From the NCBI RefSeq assembly GCF_010548145.1, contig NZ_JAAGLN010000007.1, positions 1 to 64,000 of the forward strand: 64,000 nt of DNA, read 5' to 3'. A program made the translations under genes and the position numbers. Origin of the DNA: Streptomyces sp. SID10853 (GTDB lineage Bacteria; Actinomycetota; Actinomycetes; Streptomycetales; Streptomycetaceae). The number at the start of each line of letters is the position of its first letter. Positions within the stretch are counted from its first letter, which is position 1. This document shows, in pieces, positions 45,919 through 54,536 of this stretch. The notes beneath the pieces are model-generated. The model saw only the letters and a program-made list of their open reading frames with translations, was not told where the DNA came from and did no database searches.

Positions 45919-45958
45919 TGAGCTTGCTCCGCTTTGACGGACACCATTGGTGTGGTGG

Positions 45959-46830
45959 TCAGGCTGCGAGTGCGGTCTCGTACTCGGCGGGGCTGAGGTA
46001 GCCGAGGCTGCTGTGCAGTCGGTGCAAGTTGTACCAGCCCTCGATGAAATCGAAAATCGCGGTGCGGGCGGCTGCCCGGCTGGGCCAGGCGGAGGTGCCC
46101 AGCAGTTCGCGTTTGATGGTCGAGAAGAACGACTCGGCGAGCGCGTTGTCCCAGCACTGACCGGTGCGGCCGACCGACAGCCGGACCCCGAACTCGACTG
46201 CCAGGGAGGCGAATTGCTGACTGGTGTATTGACAGCCGCGATCCGAATGGAAGATCACGGGATGGGCGGGGCGACGCTGCCGGCAGGCGAATATCAGCGC
46301 CTCGGCCACCAGCTCGGTCCGCAGGTGATCGGCGGTTGCCCAGCCGACCACGCGCCGGGAGGCGATGTCGATGACCGTGGCCAGATAGAGCCAGCTCTCC
46401 TCGGTCGGAACATATGTGATGTCGCCGCACCAGCGGGCATCGAGCCCGGCGCGGTCGGGCTGGAAGTTCCGGACGATGAGGTCGGGACGGAAAGCGGCCC
46501 CGGGGTCGGCGACCGTCGTCGCATGCCGTCGTCTGCGGTGTCGGCCCTGCAACCCGGCGGCCTGCATGAGTCGTGCGACACGACGGCGGCCGCACCCGGC
46601 GCCCTCGCGCTTGAGCACGGCATGCACGCGTGGGGCCCCGTAGGTTCCGCGTGATTTCGCATGAACCTTGGTGATCTGCTCGGTCAGCTCGGCATCCCGC
46701 ACCGCACGAGGACCGGGCAGGCCGGAGCGACGGGCATAGAAGGCGGTCGGGAGACCATCATCAGCTCACACGCCCGTTTGACGCTGTGACCTGCGCGCTT
46801 CTCCGCCTCGATGAACGGGTGCACCGTCAC
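45959..46830 (-). pseudogene. IS3 transposase orfB (integrase), frameshifted near its start
   Basis: A DDE integrase core: CGDITYVPTEESWLYLATVID, VIFHSDRGCQYTS and GQCWDNALAESFFSTIKREL give Asp, Asp and Glu at the expected spacing. The GTG at 46830 overlaps the orfA stop, but near 46749 a missing G (CGACC for CGGACC) shifts the frame after LMMVSR. From about 46702 the remaining 247 codons are intact, so a truncated integrase might still be made. Confidence 0.85.
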
Positions 46831-47137
46831 CGGGTCTCCTTCGCGACGAAAGCTGTGGCCCGCTTGAGGACGTCGACGTCCTCGCGCAGCCGGCGGTTCT
46901 CCCGCCGCAACGCAGCCAGTTCCTCGCGCTCACTGCTGGTCAGCCCGTTGCGCTCGCCCCCGTCGACCTCGGCCTGCTTCACCCAGTCCCGCACCGCGGT
47001 CTCGGTCAGTTCGAAGTCTCTGGCGACCTGCCCACCGAGCGGTCACCTCGTCGGCACAGCCCGACGATCTCGGCCTTGAACTCCGGCGTGAACGAACGAC
47101 GAGGGCGGCGAGGTTTCTTCTTCCCCATGCTCTTCAT
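46827..47137 (-). pseudogene. IS3 transposase orfA (helix-turn-helix), frameshifted
   Basis: Starts MKSMGKKKPRRPRRSFTPEF and after a missing C near 47031 (GGGCAGG for GGGCCAGG) continues in another frame as VARDFELTETAVRDWVKQAE, ending with leucine-zipper-like ELAALRRENRRLREDVDVLK. A GGGAGG ribosome site precedes the start. Without the full orfA the element should not transpose by itself. Confidence 0.8.
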
Positions 47138-47212
47138 GATGGACATCCTCCCGGGGCTGAACTCCTGATCTCGAATGTCCGTCAAAGCGGATCAAGCCCA
47201 CCAGGAGCTTGG

Positions 47213-47695
47213 TCACCCCAGGGATACACTCCAGACGTCTCCCTGCCCGGGCCACTCGTCCCGCTGCTCGTCATTGTTGACCACGTGTACCGACACCTTC
47301 GTTCCAGGTGCCCGATATTCGAGGAACTCGCCGTGCGAAGAGATCTCCAGCGTGGGGGCACCGGCCGTTTTCTCCAGTTCCTGGACGAGTTCGGTCCAGC
47401 GTGTGTACTCGGGGAAGTCGACGTTCAGCTCCGAGCGGGCTTCCGTCCTGATGCCGGCGTCACCTGAGAGGCGATGCACCTCGACCACGCCACCGGTCAC
47501 GACATCATGATCACCCCCGGAAAAGTGCATCTCAAGGGGGCCGTAGTCCCTCCGGCGCGGATCACCTTCCTCGTCAGCCTCCTCGATGAAGCCGCTGCCG
47601 AGGGCCTCGTCGACTTCGAAGACGGACGAGCCGATACCCACGCCATGCATCCTTCCCGTGGCGACGAGCAGGGCAAGGAAGCGAAGTCCTGTCAC
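47213..47695 (-). CDS. Putative immunity protein of the WXG-RHS toxin
   Basis: A 160-residue acidic protein (many Glu/Asp), with no signal. Its GTG overlaps the RHS stop as GTGA, so toxin and antidote are made together; this tight coupling is the main evidence for immunity. Contains HFSGGDHDVVTGGVVEVHRL and a C-terminal beta-hairpin pattern WPGQGDVWSVSLG. I do not recognise the immunity family. The IS3 right end lies 13 bp beyond its stop. Confidence 0.7.
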   Translation of the reverse strand: MTGLRFLALLVATGRMHGVGIGSSVFEVDEALGSGFIEEADEEGDPRRRDYGPLEMHFSGGDHDVVTGGVVEVHRLSGDAGIRTEARSELNVDFPEYTRWTELVQELEKTAGAPTLEISSHGEFLEYRAPGTKVSVHVVNNDEQRDEWPGQGDVWSVSLG

Positions 47696-50600
47696 GGCAT
47701 GCTCTCCAGTTTGTCGATGAGCTTCTTCATCTCGTCCGCACGGTTCTTTTTGTTTCCCCAGTTGTGGTCGAGCATGTGCTCCCTCGCCGAGGTCGCCTTG
47801 GCTATGAGGTCCGCACGAAGCTTGGGGTCATTTGATACTGCGTCGACAGCCTGCTTTACGCTCTTGTTGGTGGCGAGACCCCCCTTGAGACGGATCGGGG
47901 TGCCGACGAGCTCGCCCTCCTTACTGACGGCAATGCTGACTTCATCCTTCCCCACATGGATATGAGCCCCCTTTGTCGCCCAGTCGGATGCAACGGGTGA
48001 GACCCGAATCTTGCATGGTTTAAGACCGAGAGGGTCGGACGCAGTGTGCGGGTTGTCAACGTACGTCCGGGGATTGGGATCCGGCTCCAGGCCCAGGGGG
48101 TCCGGTGTCACATAGCGGGCAGACTCCGGGTCGTAGTATCGGAAGAGGTTGTAATGGAATCCGGTCTCGGGATCGAAGTACTGACCGGGAAAACGGAGAG
48201 GCGTGTACGCCGAGGAATCGGCACGCCACGTCGCAGAGCCCCACAGCGTTGCTCTGGTGTGCCAGACTACTTCGCCTGCTTCGTCGACGAGTTCGGTCGG
48301 TGTTCCCACCAAGTCGGTAACGATGGCGAAGAACCTCTGGTCTACCTCCTCTTGAGGCGTGGTCAGGGAGGTGATCCGTTCGGTCTGCGAGATCGGGTGA
48401 AGGCCTGCGTAGTCCCATGTCAGTGTCACGCAGTGGGCAAGATCCGCAGAGTGTGAGGTCTGTTCACACAACATGGCACCGTCCCAGGTGAAGTCGACCC
48501 GTTCGAGAACGTGCTTACCACAGCCCGAAATGCGGGACTTGGAAATCCGTCGCCCCAAGGGGTCGTATAGATATTTCCACACAGTTCCGTCGGGAGTGAT
48601 CACTTCGGAGAGCTGATCCTCTGCATTCCAGGCATACCGCCAGGTCTCCGGTTTCCGGCTAAGCCTGATCCTCTGACGGAGAGTGATCCGGCCGGCGGCA
48701 TCGTATTCGAAACGAACGTTTCCCGCGCGAGTGATACATGTTCCCAAGTAGGACCGGGGGCCGCGCGCCTCTTTCCCTGGATGGGTATCGGGCCAGTGGG
48801 CGTCTGCCTGGTTTCCAGCAGCATCATAGGCATAAGTCTCGGTCCAGTCCCTGGCATGAACAGCGGTGATTCTGCCTGTCGCCCCGAGGTCGAAGCTCCG
48901 CTCACCACGCAAATAGTCGTCGATGCCCACCACTTCGCCGTGTCGGCTGTAGGAGTAGGCCCGACGCTGCACAAGTCTGCTGCCCCCGGCCAGTACCGAG
49001 AGCGACGCGAGACGACCCGCCGCGTCGAACTGCTGGGACAGTTTGAGGCCGGTTCCGAAACCGCGTTCGACCTCGCGGCCGGCAGCGTCGTAGGAGAAGA
49101 ACACGTCATGGCCGGAGGCGGTCAGAACATCGCGATGCCCCGCGGCATCGTGCGTCCACTCGCTAGTTGCACTTGTAGGTGTGGTGCGGCTGTTGCGCCG
49201 GCCCAACCCATCGTAGGAGTGATGCAGGGTCCGCTCACCGACCGTCTCCGACAGGACTCGCCCACGTCGGTCGCGTTCGAGAGTGACGATCACCTGAGAG
49301 TTGGCCGCTTGCACGAGGCGGTCGGCCTGATCGTAGAGATAGGACGTGACGTGCCCCGCCGCGTCCTTGCGGGTCACCTGACCATTTTCGTTGCGCTGGT
49401 AGCTGGTCGTCTGACCCAGCGGATTGGTGCGGGACTTCAGCTCCCCCACAGGATCGTGTTCGTATGTCACCACTCTGCCGTCGAAGTCCGTCTCAGAGAC
49501 CAGACGCCCGACGGCGTCGTACGCGTACCGCCATTGCTGCCCCAGTGGATTGACGACCTCGGTGACGCGCAATTCAGTGTCGTGCCTGAACTCGTAGCGG
49601 GCTCCTCCGGGATCGATACGCACTGACATCAGATCAAACCCGGTGTACGCGAAACGAGTAATGGCCCCGGACGCGTCCGTGTGGCTGGTGCAATTGCCTT
49701 CCGGGTCGTATTTCCATGTCTCAGCTGCCCCCTCAGGTGTGGTCTGCTGCACGAGCTTGCCCTCGGGGGTCCATACCAAGTATGTGACGGCGCCCAGCGG
49801 ATCCGTGACATCGACTGGCCTGCCGAAGGCGTCGAGTGTGTAGCGGGTAGCTGCTCCCAAGGGGTCGATCACTTCAATCGGGACACCGGCCGCGTCGCAC
49901 TTCACAGCGGTCACATGGCCCAGGGCGTCAGTGACCGAGTTGATGCGTCCGTCAGACTCGTAGCCGAACAAGGTGGTCTTTCCCATCGGGTCAATGACCG
50001 CGATGCAGTTGCCATGCTCGTCGTACTCCTGTCGCCAACAGCTGCCATCCTCCGCAGAGACCAGCCTGGGGAGTCCGGATTCGTCGTATTCGGTGCTGAT
50101 GCGCCTTCCGTCGGGACGGTCAATATGGACTGGGCGTCCCTCAGCGTCGTAGCTGTAGCGGGTTGTGTGCCCCAACGCGTCGGTGATCGCTGTGAGCTGA
50201 TGTTCCTCGTCCCACTCGTAGGACGTCACATGGCCGAGGGGGTCAGTGATCCGGTTGATCCGCAGTGCGTCGTTGAGTTCGTATGCTGTGGCGTGGCCCA
50301 GTGAATCCGTGACTGTCGTAGTGCAGGAATCCGAGTCGTAGTCGAGGGAACCGGTGAGGAATCGGCCACTGCCCTCGGTACGTACAACCCGGCCGAATTC
50401 GTCGTAGGTGTAGGCGTAGTACGTCTCATTGCGGTCGGTCCAGGAGGTGATCCGGCCCTCCGAGTCATAGCGGTAGCGCAGCGGAAGGCCCGAGGAGTTG
50501 ATCTCCTCGACGAGGTGGCCTGCGTCGTCGTAGCCGAAGGTAACGACGGTGACGCCGGGATCGCTGGGACGGTTGGGGTCCAGGAGGCGTATTCCGGTGA

Positions 50601-52032
50601 TGCGCGGGAAATGGGAATGGTGATCGAGGGCGATGCGGTAGCCCCCGGAATGTGTAACCTCAACAGGGACGCCGAGGTCGTTATAATTCAGGGTGATGCG
50701 GTTGCGATTGCGGTCGACAAGGAACTGCAGGGGCAGGTCCACAGCACTCCCGGCGTCCGTGGGCTGCGGCGAGTGGAAGACCAGCGAGCAGCCTGCGTCG
50801 GGGTCGGTCAGGCGGAGAGCGCCGTCGATCTCGTCGTCGTACTTGAGGGAGAGACGGGAACCGGTCTCCGGGTATACGGGTAGGTCGCTTTCGGGGTCGG
50901 GCCAGGGGAAAAGGAGGCGCGCGCCATCAGGTGCGGCATAGATCAGCCCTTCGTCGTCAGCCTGGATCCGCTGGTCCAGGGTCGAGGCCCAACTGGTCCC
51001 GAACCAACCGCCGTGCCGGTAGGAGGAGACGTGGGTCCGTTCCAGGACCAGCGGTAGTACTCCGGGCAACGCGATGTCCGTGAGAGGCAGGAGCATGTCG
51101 CCGGTGGCGACGTCGATCGGGTCGAGTTTGCATTCTTTGAAGATGCCGCGGATCGAGGCGGGGAGTTTCTCCCATTCCGAGGGGCGGAGTTTGAGGCGAG
51201 ACAGGCCGGAGCCGTTGAGTTTCAGGGCTTTGGCGAGGTCGGCTATCTCTCCGGGTTTGAGGGCTTTGAGGCCTTTTCCGAGGGCTTTGCCGAGGAAGCC
51301 GAGGCCGACGCCGGCGATGGCGCCCTCGGTGAGGAGTTTCGCGAGTTTCCCGGGGTCCTTGAACGCGCCGGGGTCTTCGAGGGCGGTGGTGAACGCGGTG
51401 AATTTCAGCCCCTCACCGGCCAGCTTCCCCACCTTCGCGACGGTCTTGATCTCTTTGAGTGCTTTCAGAGCGCGCTCGACGTTGCGGATGGCTTCCAGCG
51501 CGGTCCGCACGGTGGCACCCAGGGCGCTCCCGGATTCCTCGATCCGGGTGATCAGGGCCATCACCTTCAGTGCGCGCTCACCCGCGACGAGAGTCGAGGC
51601 GACCTCGGACATGCCCGCGGTCAGGACGGACAAGGCGAGGCCGGCGATCTCGAACTCGGCGATCTCCGCGACCATCACACCGATCTGCGTGATGAGTTCG
51701 TGGGCCTCGTCGGCGAACTTGTCGAGTGCGGTGGCGCCGTCGCGCACCGAGTGCGCGGTATCGGTGGCGTGCTTGCGCATCGTCCGAGCCCGCTTGGAGA
51801 ACGCCTTCGCGGTCTCCCCTTCCCACGTCACATCCGACATGGCCACCTCGGCACCGTGGGCCGCGTCCTCGAGGCCCTTGGCCAGAGTCCGCCAGTGCTT
51901 CGCGATCTCCCGGACCCCGTCAGGATCAACCGCCGGATCAGTGATGCCCAGGAACTCCAGGCCACTGGCCATGGTGTCGCCGAAGGCATGGTTGGCCTTG
52001 CTGATCCAGTGCAGCGGATTCAAGTCGACCAC
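47692..52032 (-). CDS. RHS-repeat polymorphic toxin with WXG100-like N-terminus
   Basis: A 1446-residue secreted toxin. The N-terminal helical hairpin carries Trp70-Glu-Gly72 (SDVTWEGETAKAF), the type VII export module. A DUF6531-type entry (LDPIDVATGDMLLPLTDIAL) lies near 300. Residues ~420-1250 hold many YD/RHS repeats (for example YRYDSEGRITSWTDR) forming a shell. The core ends RYVTPDPLGLEPDPNP ... ASDPLGLK near 1350. The final ~95 residues (KIRVSPVASDWATKGAHIHV...) are the toxin tip, starting with a small beta motif and a Lys/Asp-rich helical end. I cannot assign its activity. Likely exported with the small gene at 52038-52349. Confidence 0.9.
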   Translation of the reverse strand: MVDLNPLHWISKANHAFGDTMASGLEFLGITDPAVDPDGVREIAKHWRTLAKGLEDAAHGAEVAMSDVTWEGETAKAFSKRARTMRKHATDTAHSVRDGATALDKFADEAHELITQIGVMVAEIAEFEIAGLALSVLTAGMSEVASTLVAGERALKVMALITRIEESGSALGATVRTALEAIRNVERALKALKEIKTVAKVGKLAGEGLKFTAFTTALEDPGAFKDPGKLAKLLTEGAIAGVGLGFLGKALGKGLKALKPGEIADLAKALKLNGSGLSRLKLRPSEWEKLPASIRGIFKECKLDPIDVATGDMLLPLTDIALPGVLPLVLERTHVSSYRHGGWFGTSWASTLDQRIQADDEGLIYAAPDGARLLFPWPDPESDLPVYPETGSRLSLKYDDEIDGALRLTDPDAGCSLVFHSPQPTDAGSAVDLPLQFLVDRNRNRITLNYNDLGVPVEVTHSGGYRIALDHHSHFPRITGIRLLDPNRPSDPGVTVVTFGYDDAGHLVEEINSSGLPLRYRYDSEGRITSWTDRNETYYAYTYDEFGRVVRTEGSGRFLTGSLDYDSDSCTTTVTDSLGHATAYELNDALRINRITDPLGHVTSYEWDEEHQLTAITDALGHTTRYSYDAEGRPVHIDRPDGRRISTEYDESGLPRLVSAEDGSCWRQEYDEHGNCIAVIDPMGKTTLFGYESDGRINSVTDALGHVTAVKCDAAGVPIEVIDPLGAATRYTLDAFGRPVDVTDPLGAVTYLVWTPEGKLVQQTTPEGAAETWKYDPEGNCTSHTDASGAITRFAYTGFDLMSVRIDPGGARYEFRHDTELRVTEVVNPLGQQWRYAYDAVGRLVSETDFDGRVVTYEHDPVGELKSRTNPLGQTTSYQRNENGQVTRKDAAGHVTSYLYDQADRLVQAANSQVIVTLERDRRGRVLSETVGERTLHHSYDGLGRRNSRTTPTSATSEWTHDAAGHRDVLTASGHDVFFSYDAAGREVERGFGTGLKLSQQFDAAGRLASLSVLAGGSRLVQRRAYSYSRHGEVVGIDDYLRGERSFDLGATGRITAVHARDWTETYAYDAAGNQADAHWPDTHPGKEARGPRSYLGTCITRAGNVRFEYDAAGRITLRQRIRLSRKPETWRYAWNAEDQLSEVITPDGTVWKYLYDPLGRRISKSRISGCGKHVLERVDFTWDGAMLCEQTSHSADLAHCVTLTWDYAGLHPISQTERITSLTTPQEEVDQRFFAIVTDLVGTPTELVDEAGEVVWHTRATLWGSATWRADSSAYTPLRFPGQYFDPETGFHYNLFRYYDPESARYVTPDPLGLEPDPNPRTYVDNPHTASDPLGLKPCKIRVSPVASDWATKGAHIHVGKDEVSIAVSKEGELVGTPIRLKGGLATNKSVKQAVDAVSNDPKLRADLIAKATSAREHMLDHNWGNKKNRADEMKKLIDKLESMP

Positions 52033-52037
52033 CGCAC

Positions 52038-52349
52038 TCAGCCCTTCTTCGCGCGGGCGGCCGCACCCAGCAGGACATCCAGGAGGTCGAACGCGTCCGA
52101 TACCTCACCCAGCAGCTTCGCCTCCTGACCCCACTCCTCATGCAGCGACGCCGTCAGACCCGACAGGGTATGCATCCCCTCCCGGATATCACCCGTCGCC
52201 TTCAGCAAAGACCCCAACGCCCCCAACGCCGAAAGATCATGCGACGCCGCCTTGAAATCCTGCAACGGCTTCACCGTGTGATGCCGCGCCCCACGCAGCC
52301 CCGACGCCGCCTTCGCCATCGACACAGCGTCCTTCGCCAAATCCGACAT
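52038..52349 (-). CDS. Small WXG100-like partner of the RHS toxin
   Basis: A 103-residue helical protein with EEWGQEA at the turn, a WXG-type motif, directly 5 bp before the RHS gene on the same strand. It resembles in size and layout the product of 30388-30690. WXG100-like partners form a bundle with the toxin's own WXG module for T7SS recognition. ATG 52349 is preceded by a G-rich stretch. Confidence 0.78.
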   Translation of the reverse strand: MSDLAKDAVSMAKAASGLRGARHHTVKPLQDFKAASHDLSALGALGSLLKATGDIREGMHTLSGLTASLHEEWGQEAKLLGEVSDAFDLLDVLLGAAARAKKG

Positions 52350-52477
52350 GGCCCCAACCCCCGTTAACAACCGCGTATATGCCAACCAACACACGATACG
52401 CAGATGTACCCGCGCGTAGGCGTGGTGTATGTCAAGGACGGGTCAAGCCTTGTGTGCCGTGGTCGCTCTGTGCGTTG

Positions 52478-53560
52478 TCAGCGGTTGATCGTCTGGATCT
52501 CCTGGACGTTCATGTCCTGGGTGGTCTGGAAGGTTCCGTCGGGCAGGTCGCCGCCTGCGCCGCCGGTGCCCTTCCAGCTGATCTTCCAGGTGATCGATGC
52601 CTTGAGCTGGTACGGATTTCCGTCGGTGGCGTGGAGATAGTTGATGCCACAGGGTGGGTTCTGGCTGGCATCGCCCGACTTGTACGGGGTGCCGATGGAG
52701 CCGTCCTTGTTGAAGGTGCAGGTGCCGGAGGCGGGGAAGGTGTCCGCGTCATCCGTGCCCGGGTCCAGGTGCAGGCTCACGGGCTTCGCGGTGGTCTCTG
52801 CCCAGAGCCCGGTGTTGGGGAGTTCGGCGCGGACGGCGACGTCCTTGAAGGTGCCCTTGTCCAGCCAGACCCAGGTGGGCAGGTTCACGGTGGACTTGGT
52901 CTGCGGTTTCAGCTCGATCTTGGTCTCGGGGACCTTGACCTTGTTGTACGCGTACTCGGCGAGCATCTTCGGAGTGGGCGCGTGCGGAATCTTGGGGACC
53001 TGGCCGGCCGGCTGCCAGAACATGATGCGGCCGCACTGCCAGGAGTCGGGATCCGATTCGTCCGGCGCTACGCTCCGCCAGAAATATCCGCCCTTGCCGA
53101 TGTTGTAGTTCTTGTAGCCATCGGCAACACTGTCGGAGTTCGCATTCAAGTCGAAGTTATCTTCTGGCTCGCCCTTGTCGTAATGGTCGATGAAGATCGA
53201 GTCCGACCACGATTCGTGAATGCCGACATAATCTACATTTCCCGCTTCCGAGGCTTTCTTCAATTGCTCAGGCGTGTAGACCGGCTCGTACCAGCAGGCG
53301 GGTGGTTTCCAATTGGAATCGATTGGAGCGAGGGTGCCTCCTTTTCCTCCTCCGCTGCCTTTCACCTGGGTGATTTTGATTCGGGAGGTGCCGACAGAGG
53401 CGTTCACGCTCTGGTCTCCGGTTCCGCCGTGGGGGCCGGTCGGGGCCGTGGCTGTGCTGCTTCCCGGGGTGCCATCGGCGTATGCGGGACCAGCGCACCA
53501 CATTGCTACTGTCAGGGTGAATGCTGACGAGACGAGCATGCGCCGACGGCGGTTCGTCAT
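52478..53560 (-). CDS. Secreted cysteine-motif protein, copy 3 of 3
   Basis: A 360-residue exported protein (an alternative GTG 53569 adds three residues). Signal: RRRRMLVSSAFTLTVAMWC, cleavage near AYADG. Shares SNWKPPACWYEPVYT, SWQCGRIMFWQ, VNLPTWVWLDKGTFKDVAV, FPASGTCTF, PPCGINYLHA and final EIQTINR with copies 1 and 2, plus an extra acidic insert. Start overlaps the upstream lipoprotein stop as ATGA. It stands next to the RHS partner gene on the same strand. Confidence 0.77.
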   Translation of the reverse strand: MTNRRRRMLVSSAFTLTVAMWCAGPAYADGTPGSSTATAPTGPHGGTGDQSVNASVGTSRIKITQVKGSGGGKGGTLAPIDSNWKPPACWYEPVYTPEQLKKASEAGNVDYVGIHESWSDSIFIDHYDKGEPEDNFDLNANSDSVADGYKNYNIGKGGYFWRSVAPDESDPDSWQCGRIMFWQPAGQVPKIPHAPTPKMLAEYAYNKVKVPETKIELKPQTKSTVNLPTWVWLDKGTFKDVAVRAELPNTGLWAETTAKPVSLHLDPGTDDADTFPASGTCTFNKDGSIGTPYKSGDASQNPPCGINYLHATDGNPYQLKASITWKISWKGTGGAGGDLPDGTFQTTQDMNVQEIQTINR

Positions 53561-54210
53561 CCCTTGCATTCCTTCACCCTCCCCAGGACGTCAATCTTCC
53601 GGGCTTGCCAGACGTTCGATGAGTGTGCGGACGGACTCATCAGGAGTGTGAACTTCTGGTAGCTGTCGAGACTCTCCTTGGTGTATTTGATCTTCCCTGT
53701 CTTGATCTCCTTGCTGTAGAATTCGGATTGGTTTCTGCAGAACGACACCAGTACGGACTTATTTTCAAGGGGGGAGACGTCCGCGTCGAAGTACTGGTCC
53801 TTCCCAGTCGTGACCCAACCGCCTTTCGTCCACGCCTGGATCTGCGCTTTGGCGTACTTCGCGGCGCCACCTGTCGAATAGAACTGGTAAGAGTGGTCGT
53901 TCGCGTCTTGCTTCGCGATTCCATGGTCCAGCGCTCGGATGTAGTTCTCCGCGTCGGCGAGTGCAGCGGCGTGCTTCGGATCGGTCGGCTTATCGAAGTT
54001 GAAGTCGAGAGTCAGGTCTTTCGGTGTGCTGACATCGGGCCTGCCGTCGCCGGTCGCCGCTGATGCCGAAGCAGACGGGCTCTTCGTGCCCTCGTCGGCG
54101 CCCTTGATCTTGTCCTTGGAGGCGTCGTTGCTGCTGCCTCCGCAAGCGGTCAGTAGCAGGGCCGCACTGACAGTCAGTGCGGCGGCGATGGCTGGAGTGT
54201 GGCGGGCCAC
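53557..54210 (-). CDS. Lipoprotein partner of secreted Cys protein, copy 3 of 3
   Basis: A 217-residue lipoprotein, lipobox LTAC with Cys23. Its domain shares DPKHAAALADAENYIRALD, YQFYSTGGA, the Cys in SFCRNQSEFY and the terminal Cys (KECKG) with the two other copies. GTG 54210 follows GGGGGAGAA. The 4-bp overlap with the next gene couples them. Codon use is somewhat more A+T-rich than the core genes. Confidence 0.78.
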   Translation of the reverse strand: MARHTPAIAAALTVSAALLLTACGGSSNDASKDKIKGADEGTKSPSASASAATGDGRPDVSTPKDLTLDFNFDKPTDPKHAAALADAENYIRALDHGIAKQDANDHSYQFYSTGGAAKYAKAQIQAWTKGGWVTTGKDQYFDADVSPLENKSVLVSFCRNQSEFYSKEIKTGKIKYTKESLDSYQKFTLLMSPSAHSSNVWQARKIDVLGRVKECKG

Positions 54211-54536
54211 GAGTGTTCTCCCCCGGTTGGCGGCAGCGGTCCGGCAGAAGCGGACTGCAAACGTTCAGGGCATTCGAAGCTACCAGCCGCGTGTAAAGGG
54301 CAGCAGAGGGCCGTCGGGGGATTCCGTGCCATGTGCGGGAGGTGTGACCTGGTCGTGACGAATCCGTCGCGGGCGGGGGTGTTTTACGCGCCGCCCGGTG
54401 GCCGTGTGCACGTGCGATGTGGCGGCAGCAGCGCACCTTTGATGTCCGGGACGAGCGGCTTCGCCGGGGCCGCCCGGGAACGGCGTTCCGGCCCGGGGCC
54501 CCGGGCCGGGGTTGGGCCTGGGGGAGACTTCTGGGT
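54211..54536. other. Divergent intergenic region before galE with conserved 32-bp motif
   Basis: A 326-bp gap. It holds a 32-bp sequence (54344-54375) repeated upstream of the LysM-BTAD gene, and a GC-rich hairpin near 54490-54520. No gene. Confidence 0.6.
54344..54375. repeat. 32-bp conserved motif, copy 1
   Basis: Matches 56790-56821 at 29 of 32 positions; the shared middle is GGTCGTGACGAATCCGTCG, containing the inverted repeat GACG-AATC-CGTC. It lies in a divergent promoter region, so it may be a regulator site. Confidence 0.75.

Larger units (their letters stand above)
45919..47200. mobile_element. Degenerate IS3-family insertion sequence, 1282 bp
   Basis: Terminal inverted repeats: left TGAGCTTGCTCCGCTTTGAC... 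(45919-45943) and right 47176-47200, 25 bp with two mismatches; the inner TCCGCTTTGACGGACA is identical. It holds orfA and orfB of an IS3-type transposase on the minus strand, each with one deleted base. No target-site duplication: GAC is on the left and CCA on the right, so one flank was rearranged after insertion. Confidence 0.85.
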
